Origin: Dethiosulfovibrio russensis
GTDB lineage: Bacteria > Synergistota > Synergistia > Synergistales > Dethiosulfovibrionaceae
Length of the DNA: 64,000 nt
Assembly: GCF_021568855.1 (NCBI RefSeq)
Contig: NZ_JAKGUG010000001.1
Span: 1-64,000, forward strand
Direction of reading: 5' to 3'
The notes beneath the pieces are model-generated. The model saw nothing but the letters and a program-made list of their open reading frames with translations, made no database searches and was not told where the DNA came from. Of this stretch, positions 50,388-58,912 are shown in pieces; within the stretch, counting starts at the first letter, position 1; each line of letters starts with the position of its first letter. The translations under genes and the position numbers were made by a program.

Positions 50388-50971
50388 AAGCAGTTCCCCT
50401 TCCGATCTCCCCACACTATGAAGGCGGGATTCCAGGCTTTAAGCATCCATCCCGCCTTGGTCCTCCGTCCCTCCGAAGGGGCCAGTTGCCACATGGAGGG
50501 CTCTATCGACAGGGACTCCAGGGCCGTTAGGGCTTCGTTCGCCGTAGAGAGCATGTTGGCAGTGATGATTATTCTTCCGTTCTCCTTGAGTTTAGATAGA
50601 CCGGCTCGGATTATGGAAGTAAGCCGTCCTCCGTGTCCTCCTATCGTCAGGCCGTCCAAGGGGGGGAGGGAGGTAAGATCCTCCGGCGCTTTTCCACAGA
50701 TCAAAGTCACTCTGTCCGCCATACCCATTTTAGACAGGTTCCTGGACGCCAGATCGAGAGCTTCTTTCGATGGGTCCAGAGAGAAGATCTTTCCCGGTCC
50801 CACCTGTCTCGCCAGCTCCGCCGTTATGCCTCCGCTCCCGGTTCCCACCTCTCCCAGGACGGATCCGTGGAGGGGCTGCAACAGAGATGTTACGATCGCC
50901 CTTATCGGGGCTTTGGTAAGAGGTATCGACGGTTCTCTGATGAATGAGTCGTCCATAAGAGGGCCTCTCAT
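50384..50971 (-). CDS. cbiT: Cobalt-precorrin-6B (C15) methyltransferase, decarboxylating
   Basis: A 195-residue Rossmann methyltransferase. PLTKAPIRAIVTSLLQP precedes the SAM motif VLGEVGTGSGGITAELAR (~35), and the region IGGHGGRLTSIIRAGLSKL is typical of CbiT. Only the ATG at 50971 (overlapping the cbiE stop) gives normal length; the frame is open to 51097. Confidence 0.93.
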   Translation of the reverse strand: MRGPLMDDSFIREPSIPLTKAPIRAIVTSLLQPLHGSVLGEVGTGSGGITAELARQVGPGKIFSLDPSKEALDLASRNLSKMGMADRVTLICGKAPEDLTSLPPLDGLTIGGHGGRLTSIIRAGLSKLKENGRIIITANMLSTANEALTALESLSIEPSMWQLAPSEGRRTKAGWMLKAWNPAFIVWGDRKGNCL

Positions 50972-51606
50972 GACCGGGGCTCCAGAAGGACCAGGGTCAG
51001 AGAGGGCCAGGAAGCTCGATCCTCTTCGGACAGATCGGATAGATCGGTCGATTCGACCTTCTCGTCGTCGGTCCCCAGGTTCGACATGGTCCAGCACTTT
51101 CTATCCGATACCCCTATTTTTAGAAGTTTCGAGGCCACCTCCATCGGGTTGTTGAGCCCGCCGGTCAGGATAGCTATCGGGCCGGTCTCTTTTTGCAGCC
51201 CGTTCAAGGAATCCAGAGGTCTTCCGTGGACGCTTACGAAGGTTCCTTCCTGCCAGGATATTCCCAGCCTGGAGAAGGCCAGGGAGACCGAGCTCAGTCC
51301 CGGTATGATCTCGTATTGATCTTCCGGAAGGGATGCCGCCAAGGAGCTGCCCAGACTGAAGAAACAGGGATCTCCGGAGACCAGGACGGCCATCCTCTCG
51401 TTCCGACCTCTCTTCGAGATGATTTCAAGCGCCTCCGACGGAGATCCCGACAGGGTCACCGTTTTCTTGTCCGCCATGTAGGAGAACATCTCCAGAAGTC
51501 TCGGGGATCCCAGGAGGGTGTCGGATCCCTCTATTGCCTTTAGGGCTATAGGAAGGAGGTAGTCCCTGGATCCAGGCCCCACCCCTACGATGTGAATTTT
51601 TTCCAT
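50968..51606 (-). CDS. cbiE: Cobalt-precorrin-7 C5-methyltransferase
   Basis: A 212-residue SAM methyltransferase: IHIVGVGPGSRDYLLPIALKAIEGSD at the start, VLVSGDPCFFSLGSSLAASLPEDQYEIIPGLSSVSLAFSRLGISWQE in the centre. Separate CbiE and CbiT, rather than fused CobL, fits the anaerobic route. It overlaps cbiD by 22 bases. Confidence 0.94.
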   Translation of the reverse strand: MEKIHIVGVGPGSRDYLLPIALKAIEGSDTLLGSPRLLEMFSYMADKKTVTLSGSPSEALEIISKRGRNERMAVLVSGDPCFFSLGSSLAASLPEDQYEIIPGLSSVSLAFSRLGISWQEGTFVSVHGRPLDSLNGLQKETGPIAILTGGLNNPMEVASKLLKIGVSDRKCWTMSNLGTDDEKVESTDLSDLSEEDRASWPSLTLVLLEPRS

Positions 51607-52718
51607 GATTTCCCCTCCATGACGTCTTCAGGCCAGGTGGACAGGATCGTTCCCTCCAGGTCGGTTAAGGCCGTGGCTATCTCCATCTCTCCCTTGAGGA
51701 ACTCTGTCAGCCGTTCCTGAGATCGTCTGGATATGTGGCTAAATGTTTCCTCAAGACCCTCTCGGATTATTATGGGAACCGCCGCCTCGGCCAGTTTGAG
51801 GTCCAATATCTCTCGAATTACAGATTGAGATGCCCCAGAGGCCCCGGCCCATGCCGCCACGGTCTCCAGTCTTCCGTCTCCCGATCTGTAGTTGGTGTCG
51901 AATATACCCGCGGCCAGCTTGGTAAGCTTGCCGATATGTCCCACGATGAGGGTCTTCTCTATTCCCTCGGCGATACATCGTTCAAGCGTGTAGCCAACTT
52001 TGTCTCCGGTCTTGACGATCTTCTCCGCCGGGATATCGAATCTCTCTTTTAGGAGCTTTTCTCCGATATACCCGAGAGGAAGGAACAGGGGGCCTTTTGC
52101 GACCTCTTCGGCCGCCACACTGACGTAGACGTCGATCGACGCCTCCCAGGCCGCGGTCGACTTGGGTTCCACTATGCCGGTGGTGCCTATAACGGAGATT
52201 CCTCCCTCGATCCCCAGCCTGGGGTTCCAGGTCTTTTTCGCCAGCTCCTCGCCGTCAGGGATGGAAACCTCCACTTCCAGTCCCTTGCCGTCAGGTGTCA
52301 GAGCGGAGAGGTCCCGTAGGATCATCTTCCTGGGAGTGGGGTTTATGGCGGGTTCTCCAGGAGGAATAGGCAGGCCTTTCTTGGTGACTTTGCCGACGCC
52401 CTTGCCCCCTATGACCGTCACGCCCGGGAGGTCCGATCTCCTCACGGTGCAGCAGAACCTGTGCCCGTCCGTAACGTCAGGGTCGTCTCCGGACCTCTTG
52501 ATCACACAGCAGGAGGCCCATCCTTTCCCTATCGCGGCGTCCTCTACCGGTACCTCCAACTCCATCCCGTTTGGCAGTTCCACCGTCACGGTGTCCGTCG
52601 TCTCTCCGGTCACGGCCATGTAGGCGGCCGCCTTGGCCGCGGCTTGGACCGACGTGCCAGAGGTGAACCCTCTTCTGAGCCCTCCGACGGATCCCAGAGA
52701 TTCGAATCGGGCCGTCAT
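51585..52718 (-). CDS. cbiD: Cobalt-precorrin-5B C1-methyltransferase
   Basis: A 377-residue CbiD. LRRGFTSGTSVQAAAKAAA near 16 (the family usually has TTGTCA where this has TSGTSV), GKVTKKGLPIPPGEPAINPTPRKMI near 110, GGISVIGTTGIVEP near 170 and LIVGHIGKLTKLAAGIFDTNYRSGDGRLE near 250. CbiD marks the anaerobic pathway. Overlaps cbiC by 4 bases. Confidence 0.95.
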   Translation of the reverse strand: MTARFESLGSVGGLRRGFTSGTSVQAAAKAAAYMAVTGETTDTVTVELPNGMELEVPVEDAAIGKGWASCCVIKRSGDDPDVTDGHRFCCTVRRSDLPGVTVIGGKGVGKVTKKGLPIPPGEPAINPTPRKMILRDLSALTPDGKGLEVEVSIPDGEELAKKTWNPRLGIEGGISVIGTTGIVEPKSTAAWEASIDVYVSVAAEEVAKGPLFLPLGYIGEKLLKERFDIPAEKIVKTGDKVGYTLERCIAEGIEKTLIVGHIGKLTKLAAGIFDTNYRSGDGRLETVAAWAGASGASQSVIREILDLKLAEAAVPIIIREGLEETFSHISRRSQERLTEFLKGEMEIATALTDLEGTILSTWPEDVMEGKSWKKFTS

Positions 52719-53347
52719 GGTCTGAGGGCCAGTTTTATAAGGGCGTTCACTATCGCAGCTGCGACGGGGCTTCCTCCCTTGGGCCCCGGGGCGGTTATGG
52801 ATGGATAATCGAGCTCTATCAGTTCCTGATGGGACTCGGCGGCTCCGACGAACCCTATGGGCATTCCGATTACCAGAGCGGGGCTGGCCTCCTTCGCCTT
52901 TATCCTGTCTATGATCTCGAAGAGGGCGGTAGGGGCGTTGCCTATGGCGACGATGGCTCCTTCCATGCGGGGAAGCGCCTTTCTCATGGCCATCTGGGAC
53001 CTGGTGGCGTTTTCAGTGTTTCTGGCCATCTCGGCCACTTCGGGATCGTTCAGGAAGGTCAGCACCCTGCCTCCCATGCTCTCCAAGCCGTCTTTTCTTA
53101 TTCCGGCCCGAACCATCTCGACGTCGGTTATAACCGGCGCTCCCGACCGGAGGGCGGATAACCCCGATTTTATCGCCCCTTCGTGTATGTACAGGCTCAT
53201 GCCGAAATCCACATCGGCCGTGGCGTGGGCCACCCTGGTGACGATGGCCAGCTCCTCCTCCGTTCCGTGGAACGGGCCCATTTTTTCCTGGAGTATCCTG
53301 AAGCTCTTTGCCTCTATGTCGGCGGGAGCCATGAATCTCTGAGTCAT
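52715..53347 (-). CDS. cbiC: Cobalt-precorrin-8 methylmutase
   Basis: A 210-residue CbiC/CobH that moves a methyl group from C11 to C12. The catalytic His is in RVAHATADVDFG (~37-48); IGNAPTALFEIID (~140) and GMPIGFVGAAESHQEL (~165) are conserved. First gene after the second cobalamin riboswitch; SD TAGGAGGAAAA. Confidence 0.96.
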   Translation of the reverse strand: MTQRFMAPADIEAKSFRILQEKMGPFHGTEEELAIVTRVAHATADVDFGMSLYIHEGAIKSGLSALRSGAPVITDVEMVRAGIRKDGLESMGGRVLTFLNDPEVAEMARNTENATRSQMAMRKALPRMEGAIVAIGNAPTALFEIIDRIKAKEASPALVIGMPIGFVGAAESHQELIELDYPSITAPGPKGGSPVAAAIVNALIKLALRP

Positions 53348-53367
53348 GTTTTTCCTCCTAATCTAAT

Positions 53368-53395
53368 AAAGGCAGACCCTCGAGGGTCTGCCTTT
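53368..53395 (-). terminator. Terminator between riboswitch and cbiC
   Basis: A perfect 28-base palindrome (AAAGGCAGACCCTC and its complement) with a TTTATTAGATT tail on the minus strand; it sits between the riboswitch and the cbiC SD and is the probable expression platform. Confidence 0.85.
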
Positions 53396-53399
53396 TACC

Positions 53400-53537
53400 G
53401 GTCCGAACCTCGCGGAGCTTTCTGTCTTCGTCTTCTTCTCGCGATCTGGCTCCCCCCTGCGGAGACAGGGGGATACAGTGGCGGGTCCGCGCCGGATTTT
53501 CACCGGACTTTCCGAAAAGAGACGTCTAAGTGTCTGT
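53400..53537 (-). promoter_or_regulatory. Cobalamin riboswitch upstream of cbiC
   Basis: On the minus strand: AAGTCCGGTGAAAATCCGG, then CGCGGACCCGCCACTG, i.e. the B12-box core and the GCCACTG box (53481-53475), followed by a peripheral stem CCCCCTGTCTCCGCAGGGGG. Binding of a corrinoid should shut down the whole cbiC-to-tonB operon. Confidence 0.93.
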
Positions 53538-53543
53538 CTGAAA

Positions 53544-53571
53544 ATGATAGGGCTTCGGCCCGGTTTGTCAA
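53544..53571 (-). promoter_or_regulatory. Promoter of the cbiC-tonB operon
   Basis: On the minus strand TTGACA (53571-53566), a 16-base spacer and TATCAT (53549-53544). It lies between the cbiA stop and the riboswitch, so cobO-cbiA can be transcribed separately. Confidence 0.75.
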
Positions 53572-53576
53572 ATGTC

Positions 53577-54959
53577 CTATGCCCTTTTTTCTTGCCATCT
53601 TAGAGCGGTCTCAAGAAAACTCTCCGGGACCGTCCTGTCGCTTCCGAAATGGATGTGGAGGTAGCTCGCCAGTACGTTGTTTTTTGCCAAGCCCTCCTCT
53701 GTCGTCCTGTCTCCCTTGGAAAGCCTCAGGGCTATGGGAGCGTCGTCGGGGCCATCGTAGGACGACCAGTGAAACACGTGACCGCGGATTCTTTTGCCCT
53801 TTGGACCCAGCAATGTGTCCATCAGGGTCTCACCATCGCAGTATCCCAGAGCCCTGAGCCTCTTCCCCATGGACATTCGGCCGGGAAAGACTCCCGCCAT
53901 GGAGTGGACCTTGCCCTCAGGGGTCTCTATGGCCTCCACCAGATACATCAGACCTCCGCACTCGGCGAGGATGGGCATTCCCTCCTCGGCCTTCTTCTTT
54001 ACGTCCTCTCTCATGGACAGGTTCGTCTCCAGAGCCGGAGCGAAGAGCTCCGGGAAGCCTCCCCCTATGTAAAGAGCCGATGCTTCTGGAGGTATCTTTT
54101 CATCGTCTATCGGGCTGAAAGGCACTAGATTTGCTCCCATGTGAGTCAGTATATCCAGGTTGTCCTGATAGTAGAAATGGAAGGCCTTGTCCATGGCCAC
54201 GGCTACATCGATCCTCTTGGGAACGGAGGGGTAGGGGAACAGTTCGGATCGGTGGGACGGGAAGGGACGGGCTTTTCTGGCCAGAGACAGCAGGGCGTCT
54301 AAGTCCACGTTATTCTCCACCAGCCCTGCCAGATGCTCCAGATAGGAGGAAAAATCATCTCTCTCCCATGCTGGGATGAGTCCCAGATGTCTCTCCGGAA
54401 GAGCCAGAGCCTCGTCTCTAGGGAGATATCCCAGTACCTTCACCTCCGTGGTCGATTCTACCGCCTCTTTTACCATTTCGAAATGTCTCGGACTGCCTAT
54501 TCTGTTGAAAATGACTCCCTCTACTGAGACAGAGGGGTCGAAAGACGCGAAGCCTCGAACGACCGCGGCTGCGCTTCTGGCCATGGACCTGGCGTCCACA
54601 ACCAGGACAACGGGAGTCTCGCTTAATCTGGCCAGACTCGCTGCGCTTCCCCTGTCGTCCACTCCCGTTGCTCCGTCGAAAAGTCCCATCACGCCCTCTA
54701 CGATGGATATCTCCGATCCCTCCGATCCACGGTGGAAAAGCTCCAGCAAAGGGTCTTTCTCCAAAAGCATGGAGTCCAGGTTTCTGCACGGTCTTCCTGA
54801 TGCTGCCGAGTGGAATCCCGGGTCGATATAATCCGGACCGGTCTTGAAGGTCTGAACCGACATCTCCCTAACCTTGAGGGCCGCGGCGATTCCCATGACT
54901 ATGGTGGTTTTGCCTGTCCCGCTGTGAGTTCCGGCGATGACTATCCTCGGGGTTGTCAT
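53577..54959 (-). CDS. cbiA: Cobyrinate a,c-diamide synthase
   Basis: A 460-residue ATP- and glutamine-dependent amidase. N-terminal P-loop AGTHSGTGKTTIVMGIAAAL, PDYIDPGFH near 43, and the C-terminal glutaminase with nucleophile Cys in PILAECGGLMYLVEAI (~330) and catalytic His in GHVFHWSSYD. It overlaps the cobO stop by 4 bases. The last residue precedes the cbiC promoter. Confidence 0.96.
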   Translation of the reverse strand: MTTPRIVIAGTHSGTGKTTIVMGIAAALKVREMSVQTFKTGPDYIDPGFHSAASGRPCRNLDSMLLEKDPLLELFHRGSEGSEISIVEGVMGLFDGATGVDDRGSAASLARLSETPVVLVVDARSMARSAAAVVRGFASFDPSVSVEGVIFNRIGSPRHFEMVKEAVESTTEVKVLGYLPRDEALALPERHLGLIPAWERDDFSSYLEHLAGLVENNVDLDALLSLARKARPFPSHRSELFPYPSVPKRIDVAVAMDKAFHFYYQDNLDILTHMGANLVPFSPIDDEKIPPEASALYIGGGFPELFAPALETNLSMREDVKKKAEEGMPILAECGGLMYLVEAIETPEGKVHSMAGVFPGRMSMGKRLRALGYCDGETLMDTLLGPKGKRIRGHVFHWSSYDGPDDAPIALRLSKGDRTTEEGLAKNNVLASYLHIHFGSDRTVPESFLETALRWQEKRA

Positions 54960-55471
54960 CTCTCTATACCCTCTCTTGCCTGTACTCCCAGGCGATAATG
55001 GTGTTTTATCTCCACCATCTCGGTTACTACGTCGGCCCTGCCGATTATGGCCTGGGTCGCTCCTCTTCCCGTCATGACGAGTTCCACCGACTCCGGTTTC
55101 GACTTCATGAGGTCCAGCAGCTCCGACTCCTCTAGCAGGCCGGAAGACATCGCCACCAGTATCTCGTCGGCTATGACCAGATCGTAGCCGTCGTCGATAG
55201 CTTTTTTCAGTCGTGTCAGCCCCTCTTTTGCCGCCTCCCTGTCTCGCCCCGTCATGGGTGACCCTACATTTCTCTCTATGCCGTAGGTTTCGGTGACGAC
55301 CTTGGACGAGATTTCTCGAAGGATCCTTATCTCGCCGGAGCGATCGCTCTTCAGAAATTGACCGACGTAGACGGAATATCCCGCTCCGAGGGCCCTTAGA
55401 GCCTGTCCTACGGCGGCGGTAGTCTTGCCCTTTCCGTCGCCGGTGTTGACCGATAGGTACCCTTTTTTCAT
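54956..55471 (-). CDS. cobO: Cob(I)alamin adenosyltransferase (CobO/BtuR type)
   Basis: A 171-residue CobA/CobO-type enzyme that attaches the adenosyl group to the corrinoid. P-loop VNTGDGKGKTTAAVGQALRALGAG at the N-terminus and DLVIADEILVAMSSGLL near 100 are diagnostic. First gene of the minus-strand cluster, divergent from the PocR-domain kinase gene with about 65 bases between starts. It also supplies the coenzyme for the diol dehydratase encoded downstream on the other strand. Confidence 0.95.
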   Translation of the reverse strand: MKKGYLSVNTGDGKGKTTAAVGQALRALGAGYSVYVGQFLKSDRSGEIRILREISSKVVTETYGIERNVGSPMTGRDREAAKEGLTRLKKAIDDGYDLVIADEILVAMSSGLLEESELLDLMKSKPESVELVMTGRGATQAIIGRADVVTEMVEIKHHYRLGVQAREGIER

Positions 55472-55536
55472 GGCATATGGCTCCTTTCGTTTTTTCTCCT
55501 CCTCGTTTACACTCCCTTTGGGGAGGTGATGTTATC

Positions 55537-56763
55537 GTGGAAGAATTGGAGTACGGTTCTCTGGAGTGGTGGCATCAGACCGTCAATATAGGAGTCCTAC
55601 AGGAGATCCTGGACAGATTCGCCCAGATATTGAACTGTGGCACGGTTCTCACTACGGCCTTGGGAGTTCCGATAACCACCCCCAGCAATTTTACAAGGTT
55701 TTGTCGTCTCATGCGGTCTACCGAGGAAGGTCGGAGACTCTGTTGGGAGAGCGACGCCGCCGGTGGAAGAGCTGGGCTGGAGCAGGGAAAGGTAAGAATA
55801 TATCGCTGTCATGCGGGATTGATAGATATGGCCCTCCCGGTTGTAATAGAGGGTCGGTTGGCCGGGGTGGTGCTTTGCGGTCAGGTAAAACTTAGACACT
55901 ATACCCGTCAGGAAGTGGAGGAGCTTGCCGGAGTCGGTTGGCAGAATCTCTCCAACCGGGACGAACTGTTGGACCTGTTCATGGAGGCTCCGGTCGTTCC
56001 CAGGGAGGTAATAGATCAGGGAGGAGAGCTTATAAAGCTGGTCTCGTCCCACGTCGTGGAGCTATGCGAGCGCCGTTTGGCGGAGAAGAAGTTACTCGTC
56101 AAGGACCTGGTCCTCATGAGGGAGAAATGCGATAAGCAGTCTCTCGAGAGAAACCTGAAGATCAGTCAGATAAAGGCTCTAAGACATCAATTAAACCCCC
56201 ACTTCATGTTTAATACCCTCAACGCCATAGTTCGCCTCGCCATGTTCGAGGATGCGCCTGAGACGGAGGCCTTGGCCTACAGATTTTCCCAGTATCTGAG
56301 ATATGTCTTGAGAAGACAGTCCAGAGAGGAGCTGGTTCCCCTTGCCGGAGAGGTGGAGTGCGTAGAACATTTTCTCTCTATAAACAAGATAAGGTTCAGC
56401 GATCGGTTCGACTTCGATCTCCACGTCGATCCCGGAACCAGGGACGTGAGGGTACCCTTCATGATATTGCAGCCTCTGGTCGAGAACGCCATAGTCCACG
56501 GAGTGGAACCCTCGACTGACCGATGCCACCTTTCCGTCGACGCCTCCATAGAAGAAGGTTCCCTTGTGGTCACCGTTTCCGACGACGGCGTAGGATTCGA
56601 TTGTTCCAATTTCTCTCCCGGAGTCGGGGTATCTAACGTCATGGAAAGACTGGATCTTCATTATGGAAAAGAGGGCTGTCTCCGTTGGTCCTCCTGTCCC
56701 GGCGATGGAAGTAGATTTGAGGTTACCATGCCTTTAAGACGAGGGGAGGAGGTGACGGGATGA
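55537..56763 (+). CDS. PocR-domain sensor histidine kinase (LytS-type)
   Basis: A 408-residue soluble kinase without membrane helices. Residues ~15-180 form a PocR sensory domain: LQEILDRFAQILNCGTVLTTALGVPITTPSNFTRFCRLMR, two further Cys in RRLCWESDAAG and YRCHAGLIDMALPVVIEGRLAGVVLCGQV. Then come a short coiled segment and a His_kinase region (KALRHQLNPHFMFNTLNAIVRL, with phospho-His in HQLNPHF) and an ATPase domain (LVENAIVHGVE, SDDGVGFDC). GTG 55537 has GGGAGGTG upstream. PocR in Salmonella responds to propanediol and activates cob and pdu; here the domain sits on a kinase between those gene sets. Confidence 0.92.
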   Translation: MEELEYGSLEWWHQTVNIGVLQEILDRFAQILNCGTVLTTALGVPITTPSNFTRFCRLMRSTEEGRRLCWESDAAGGRAGLEQGKVRIYRCHAGLIDMALPVVIEGRLAGVVLCGQVKLRHYTRQEVEELAGVGWQNLSNRDELLDLFMEAPVVPREVIDQGGELIKLVSSHVVELCERRLAEKKLLVKDLVLMREKCDKQSLERNLKISQIKALRHQLNPHFMFNTLNAIVRLAMFEDAPETEALAYRFSQYLRYVLRRQSREELVPLAGEVECVEHFLSINKIRFSDRFDFDLHVDPGTRDVRVPFMILQPLVENAIVHGVEPSTDRCHLSVDASIEEGSLVVTVSDDGVGFDCSNFSPGVGVSNVMERLDLHYGKEGCLRWSSCPGDGSRFEVTMPLRRGEEVTG

Positions 56764-58328
56764 CGGGAGATATCTTCAAGGTCCTGGTGGTGGAGGACGA
56801 GCCTCTTGAACGGAAGGCTCTGTCGATTCTTCTGGAGAGGATGAAGGAACCCCTCGAGATAAAATCGATCGGAACCGCCCCCGAGTTCGAGGAACTCTGC
56901 GGGACCTGGGATCCCGACGTCGTCCTTCTCGATATACACATACCGGGAGGAGACGGTTTAAGCTCCCTCAAAAGGCTCAGGGAAGACGGTTTTCTAGGGG
57001 ACGTCGTGTTGATAACGGCTTACGACGTGTTTCAATACGCCCAGAACGCCATGGGGCTGGGGGTCAAGTCCTTTTTGGTAAAACCCGTCACGGGGGAGCG
57101 TCTCCAGGAAGAGCTCGACAGGGTCTTGCGGGACATCAGGGAAAGACGGCTCAGAACTCTGGAGATAGATCAGCTTAAGACCTTCATAAAGAACAACAGA
57201 GGCTCGTTGGCCCTTAGAATGATACAGGATCTGCTTCGTTCCGGTCAGGTAAGCGAGGGAATGATGGACGTCATGGCCAGCCTTGGATTGCCCCCTTCCA
57301 GACCATGTCACCTTTTCGGGGTGATCTCCGTGGCGAGCGAGAGAGGGCTTGGAACCGACTCGCTCTTCCTGTGGGACGATTTCGACAAGGCTCTGGGAGA
57401 CGAGGTGGTGACGGTCCCGTGGGACGGGTCTCTGTCCTTTTTTCTGGTGACTTTCGAGGAGGCGTTGTCGGACGTCGACCGTTGGCTTTCCCGTTTCCTC
57501 GAGGTCATACTTCGAAACGACGCAATGGCGAACGTGGCTTACGGAGGACTTATAGACCGACTGGAATCGATCCCCTCCGCCGTTACCAGGCTGGAGGAGG
57601 CCCTCGAAGAGAGTTTGCTGGAAGGGATGGGGAGGGCCGTCATGGTGGAGAACAGCGTGGACGACCCTCCTGCGCCGGATTACGATTTCGATCTGGAGAC
57701 TGTGCAGCAGCAGTCTGTGGAGGCTTTTCTGAACAATAGACCGGATCTTCTCTCTTCCGTCAAGGAGAGCTTGGATGTGTTGATAAGCAACTCGTCCCCT
57801 TCGGATCTAAACATGGTCAAGTTCATGGTGACAGGTCTTTTAGGACAGGTATGTCATGTCTTGCTTCGGCTGAAATGTGATGCCGGAGCGGTGGCTGGAT
57901 GGAGCAGGCGGCAGATGCTTAATCTCATATCGATACAGACTCCCATGGCTCTTACCAAAGTTCTTCCAGAGGCCTTCGATCAGGCCTGGACAGTGAGGGA
58001 ATCCGCCAGCGATCCTACGGTCATAATGGTTCAGCAGGCGTTACACTACATAGAGGCCAACTACGACGACGTGACCCTTGAGAGGGTGGCCGACGCAGTA
58101 CACGTCAGTCCCAGTTATCTGAGCAGGACCTTCAGACGAGTTCTTGGGGATCGTTTCGTCGACAAGGTGAAATCGGTGAGGATGGATCGAGCCAAGGTCC
58201 TCTTGTCCGACGGAGTCTCCGTCAGAGACGTGGCCATCTCGGTGGGGTACGGCAACATCGCCTATTTCAGCACCATCTTTAAGCAGTCGACCGGGTGTAG
58301 CCCCAGCGATTACAGGAAAAAAAACTGA
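56760..58328 (+). CDS. AraC-family response regulator (YesN-like)
   Basis: A 522-residue regulator overlapping the kinase by 4 bases. Receiver with acidic pair VVEDEPLERKAL and phospho-Asp in PDVVLLDIHIPGGDGLSSL (~58), Thr in VVLITAYDVFQYAQNA and Lys in FLVKPVTGERL. A long central region (~130-400) has no clear motif. The C-terminal ~105 residues are an AraC-type DNA-binding domain (YIEANYDDVTLERVADAVHVSPSYLSRTFRRVLGDRFVDKVKSVRMDRAKVLL; VGYGNIAYFSTIFKQSTGCSP). Likely activator of the downstream pdu operon, perhaps also cobO. Confidence 0.93.
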   Translation: MTGDIFKVLVVEDEPLERKALSILLERMKEPLEIKSIGTAPEFEELCGTWDPDVVLLDIHIPGGDGLSSLKRLREDGFLGDVVLITAYDVFQYAQNAMGLGVKSFLVKPVTGERLQEELDRVLRDIRERRLRTLEIDQLKTFIKNNRGSLALRMIQDLLRSGQVSEGMMDVMASLGLPPSRPCHLFGVISVASERGLGTDSLFLWDDFDKALGDEVVTVPWDGSLSFFLVTFEEALSDVDRWLSRFLEVILRNDAMANVAYGGLIDRLESIPSAVTRLEEALEESLLEGMGRAVMVENSVDDPPAPDYDFDLETVQQQSVEAFLNNRPDLLSSVKESLDVLISNSSPSDLNMVKFMVTGLLGQVCHVLLRLKCDAGAVAGWSRRQMLNLISIQTPMALTKVLPEAFDQAWTVRESASDPTVIMVQQALHYIEANYDDVTLERVADAVHVSPSYLSRTFRRVLGDRFVDKVKSVRMDRAKVLLSDGVSVRDVAISVGYGNIAYFSTIFKQSTGCSPSDYRKKN

Positions 58329-58344
58329 AGAGCAAACGATCTGT

Positions 58345-58383
58345 GAAAGCGTCGCCCTCAGAGGCGGCGCTTTCGTTTTTTTG
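58345..58383 (+). terminator. Terminator after the regulator gene
   Basis: GAAAGCGTCGCC/GGCGGCGCTTTC hairpin (one G-U) with a 6-base loop followed by seven Ts. The 180 bases up to the pduU start hold a possible TATAAC (58501) and direct repeats AGTTCCAG (58522, 58531) that might bind the regulator. Confidence 0.9.
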
Positions 58384-58564
58384 ATTACTTGTCGTCGCTT
58401 CAGAGAGACGAAGTTTTCTCATCCCTCTTTCAGCTTCATCTCGTGGCGCTATCGGTCAAAAACTCCGCCCTCTCTATGAATGCTTTCAACTTCTACCTCC
58501 TATAACATCGTATGGACAATCAGTTCCAGTAGTTCCAGCGAGTGTTCAGGAAGGAGGATGCCCA

Positions 58565-58912
58565 GTGTCCGAATCGGGCAAGTTGCCCCGTTCCATTCAG
58601 GAGTTCGTGCCGGGAAAACAGATCACTTTGGCTCACGTGGTCAGGAATCCCAGATCCAATCTCTGCGAACGCATAGGAGTCGACAGAGGAGGGGCCCTGG
58701 GATTGATGACCATAACTCCAGGGGAGGGATCCATCATAGCGGCAGATGTCGCGTCGAAAGCGGCGGTCGTCGAGGTCGAGTTCGTGGACAGGTTCACCGG
58801 TTGCGTGATGATATCCGGTGAGATATCGGCGGTCGAGAGCGCCCTATCCAGCGCCGTGTCGGTCCTCAGGGACGCCTTAGGATTTACTCCCGCCGAGGTC
58901 ACGAGGACATGA
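58565..58912 (+). CDS. pduU: Microcompartment shell protein PduU/EutS-like
   Basis: A 115-residue, circularly permuted BMC-domain shell protein. SIQEFVPGKQITLAHVVRNP at the N-terminus (forms the small beta-barrel in PduU), GLMTITPGEGSIIAADVASKA and VEFVDRFTGCVMISGEISAVESAL are close to PduU/EutS. Start GTG 58565 with AAGGAGG upstream. First gene of the pdu operon, and overlapping pduV by 4 bases. Confidence 0.93.
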   Translation: MSESGKLPRSIQEFVPGKQITLAHVVRNPRSNLCERIGVDRGGALGLMTITPGEGSIIAADVASKAAVVEVEFVDRFTGCVMISGEISAVESALSSAVSVLRDALGFTPAEVTRT

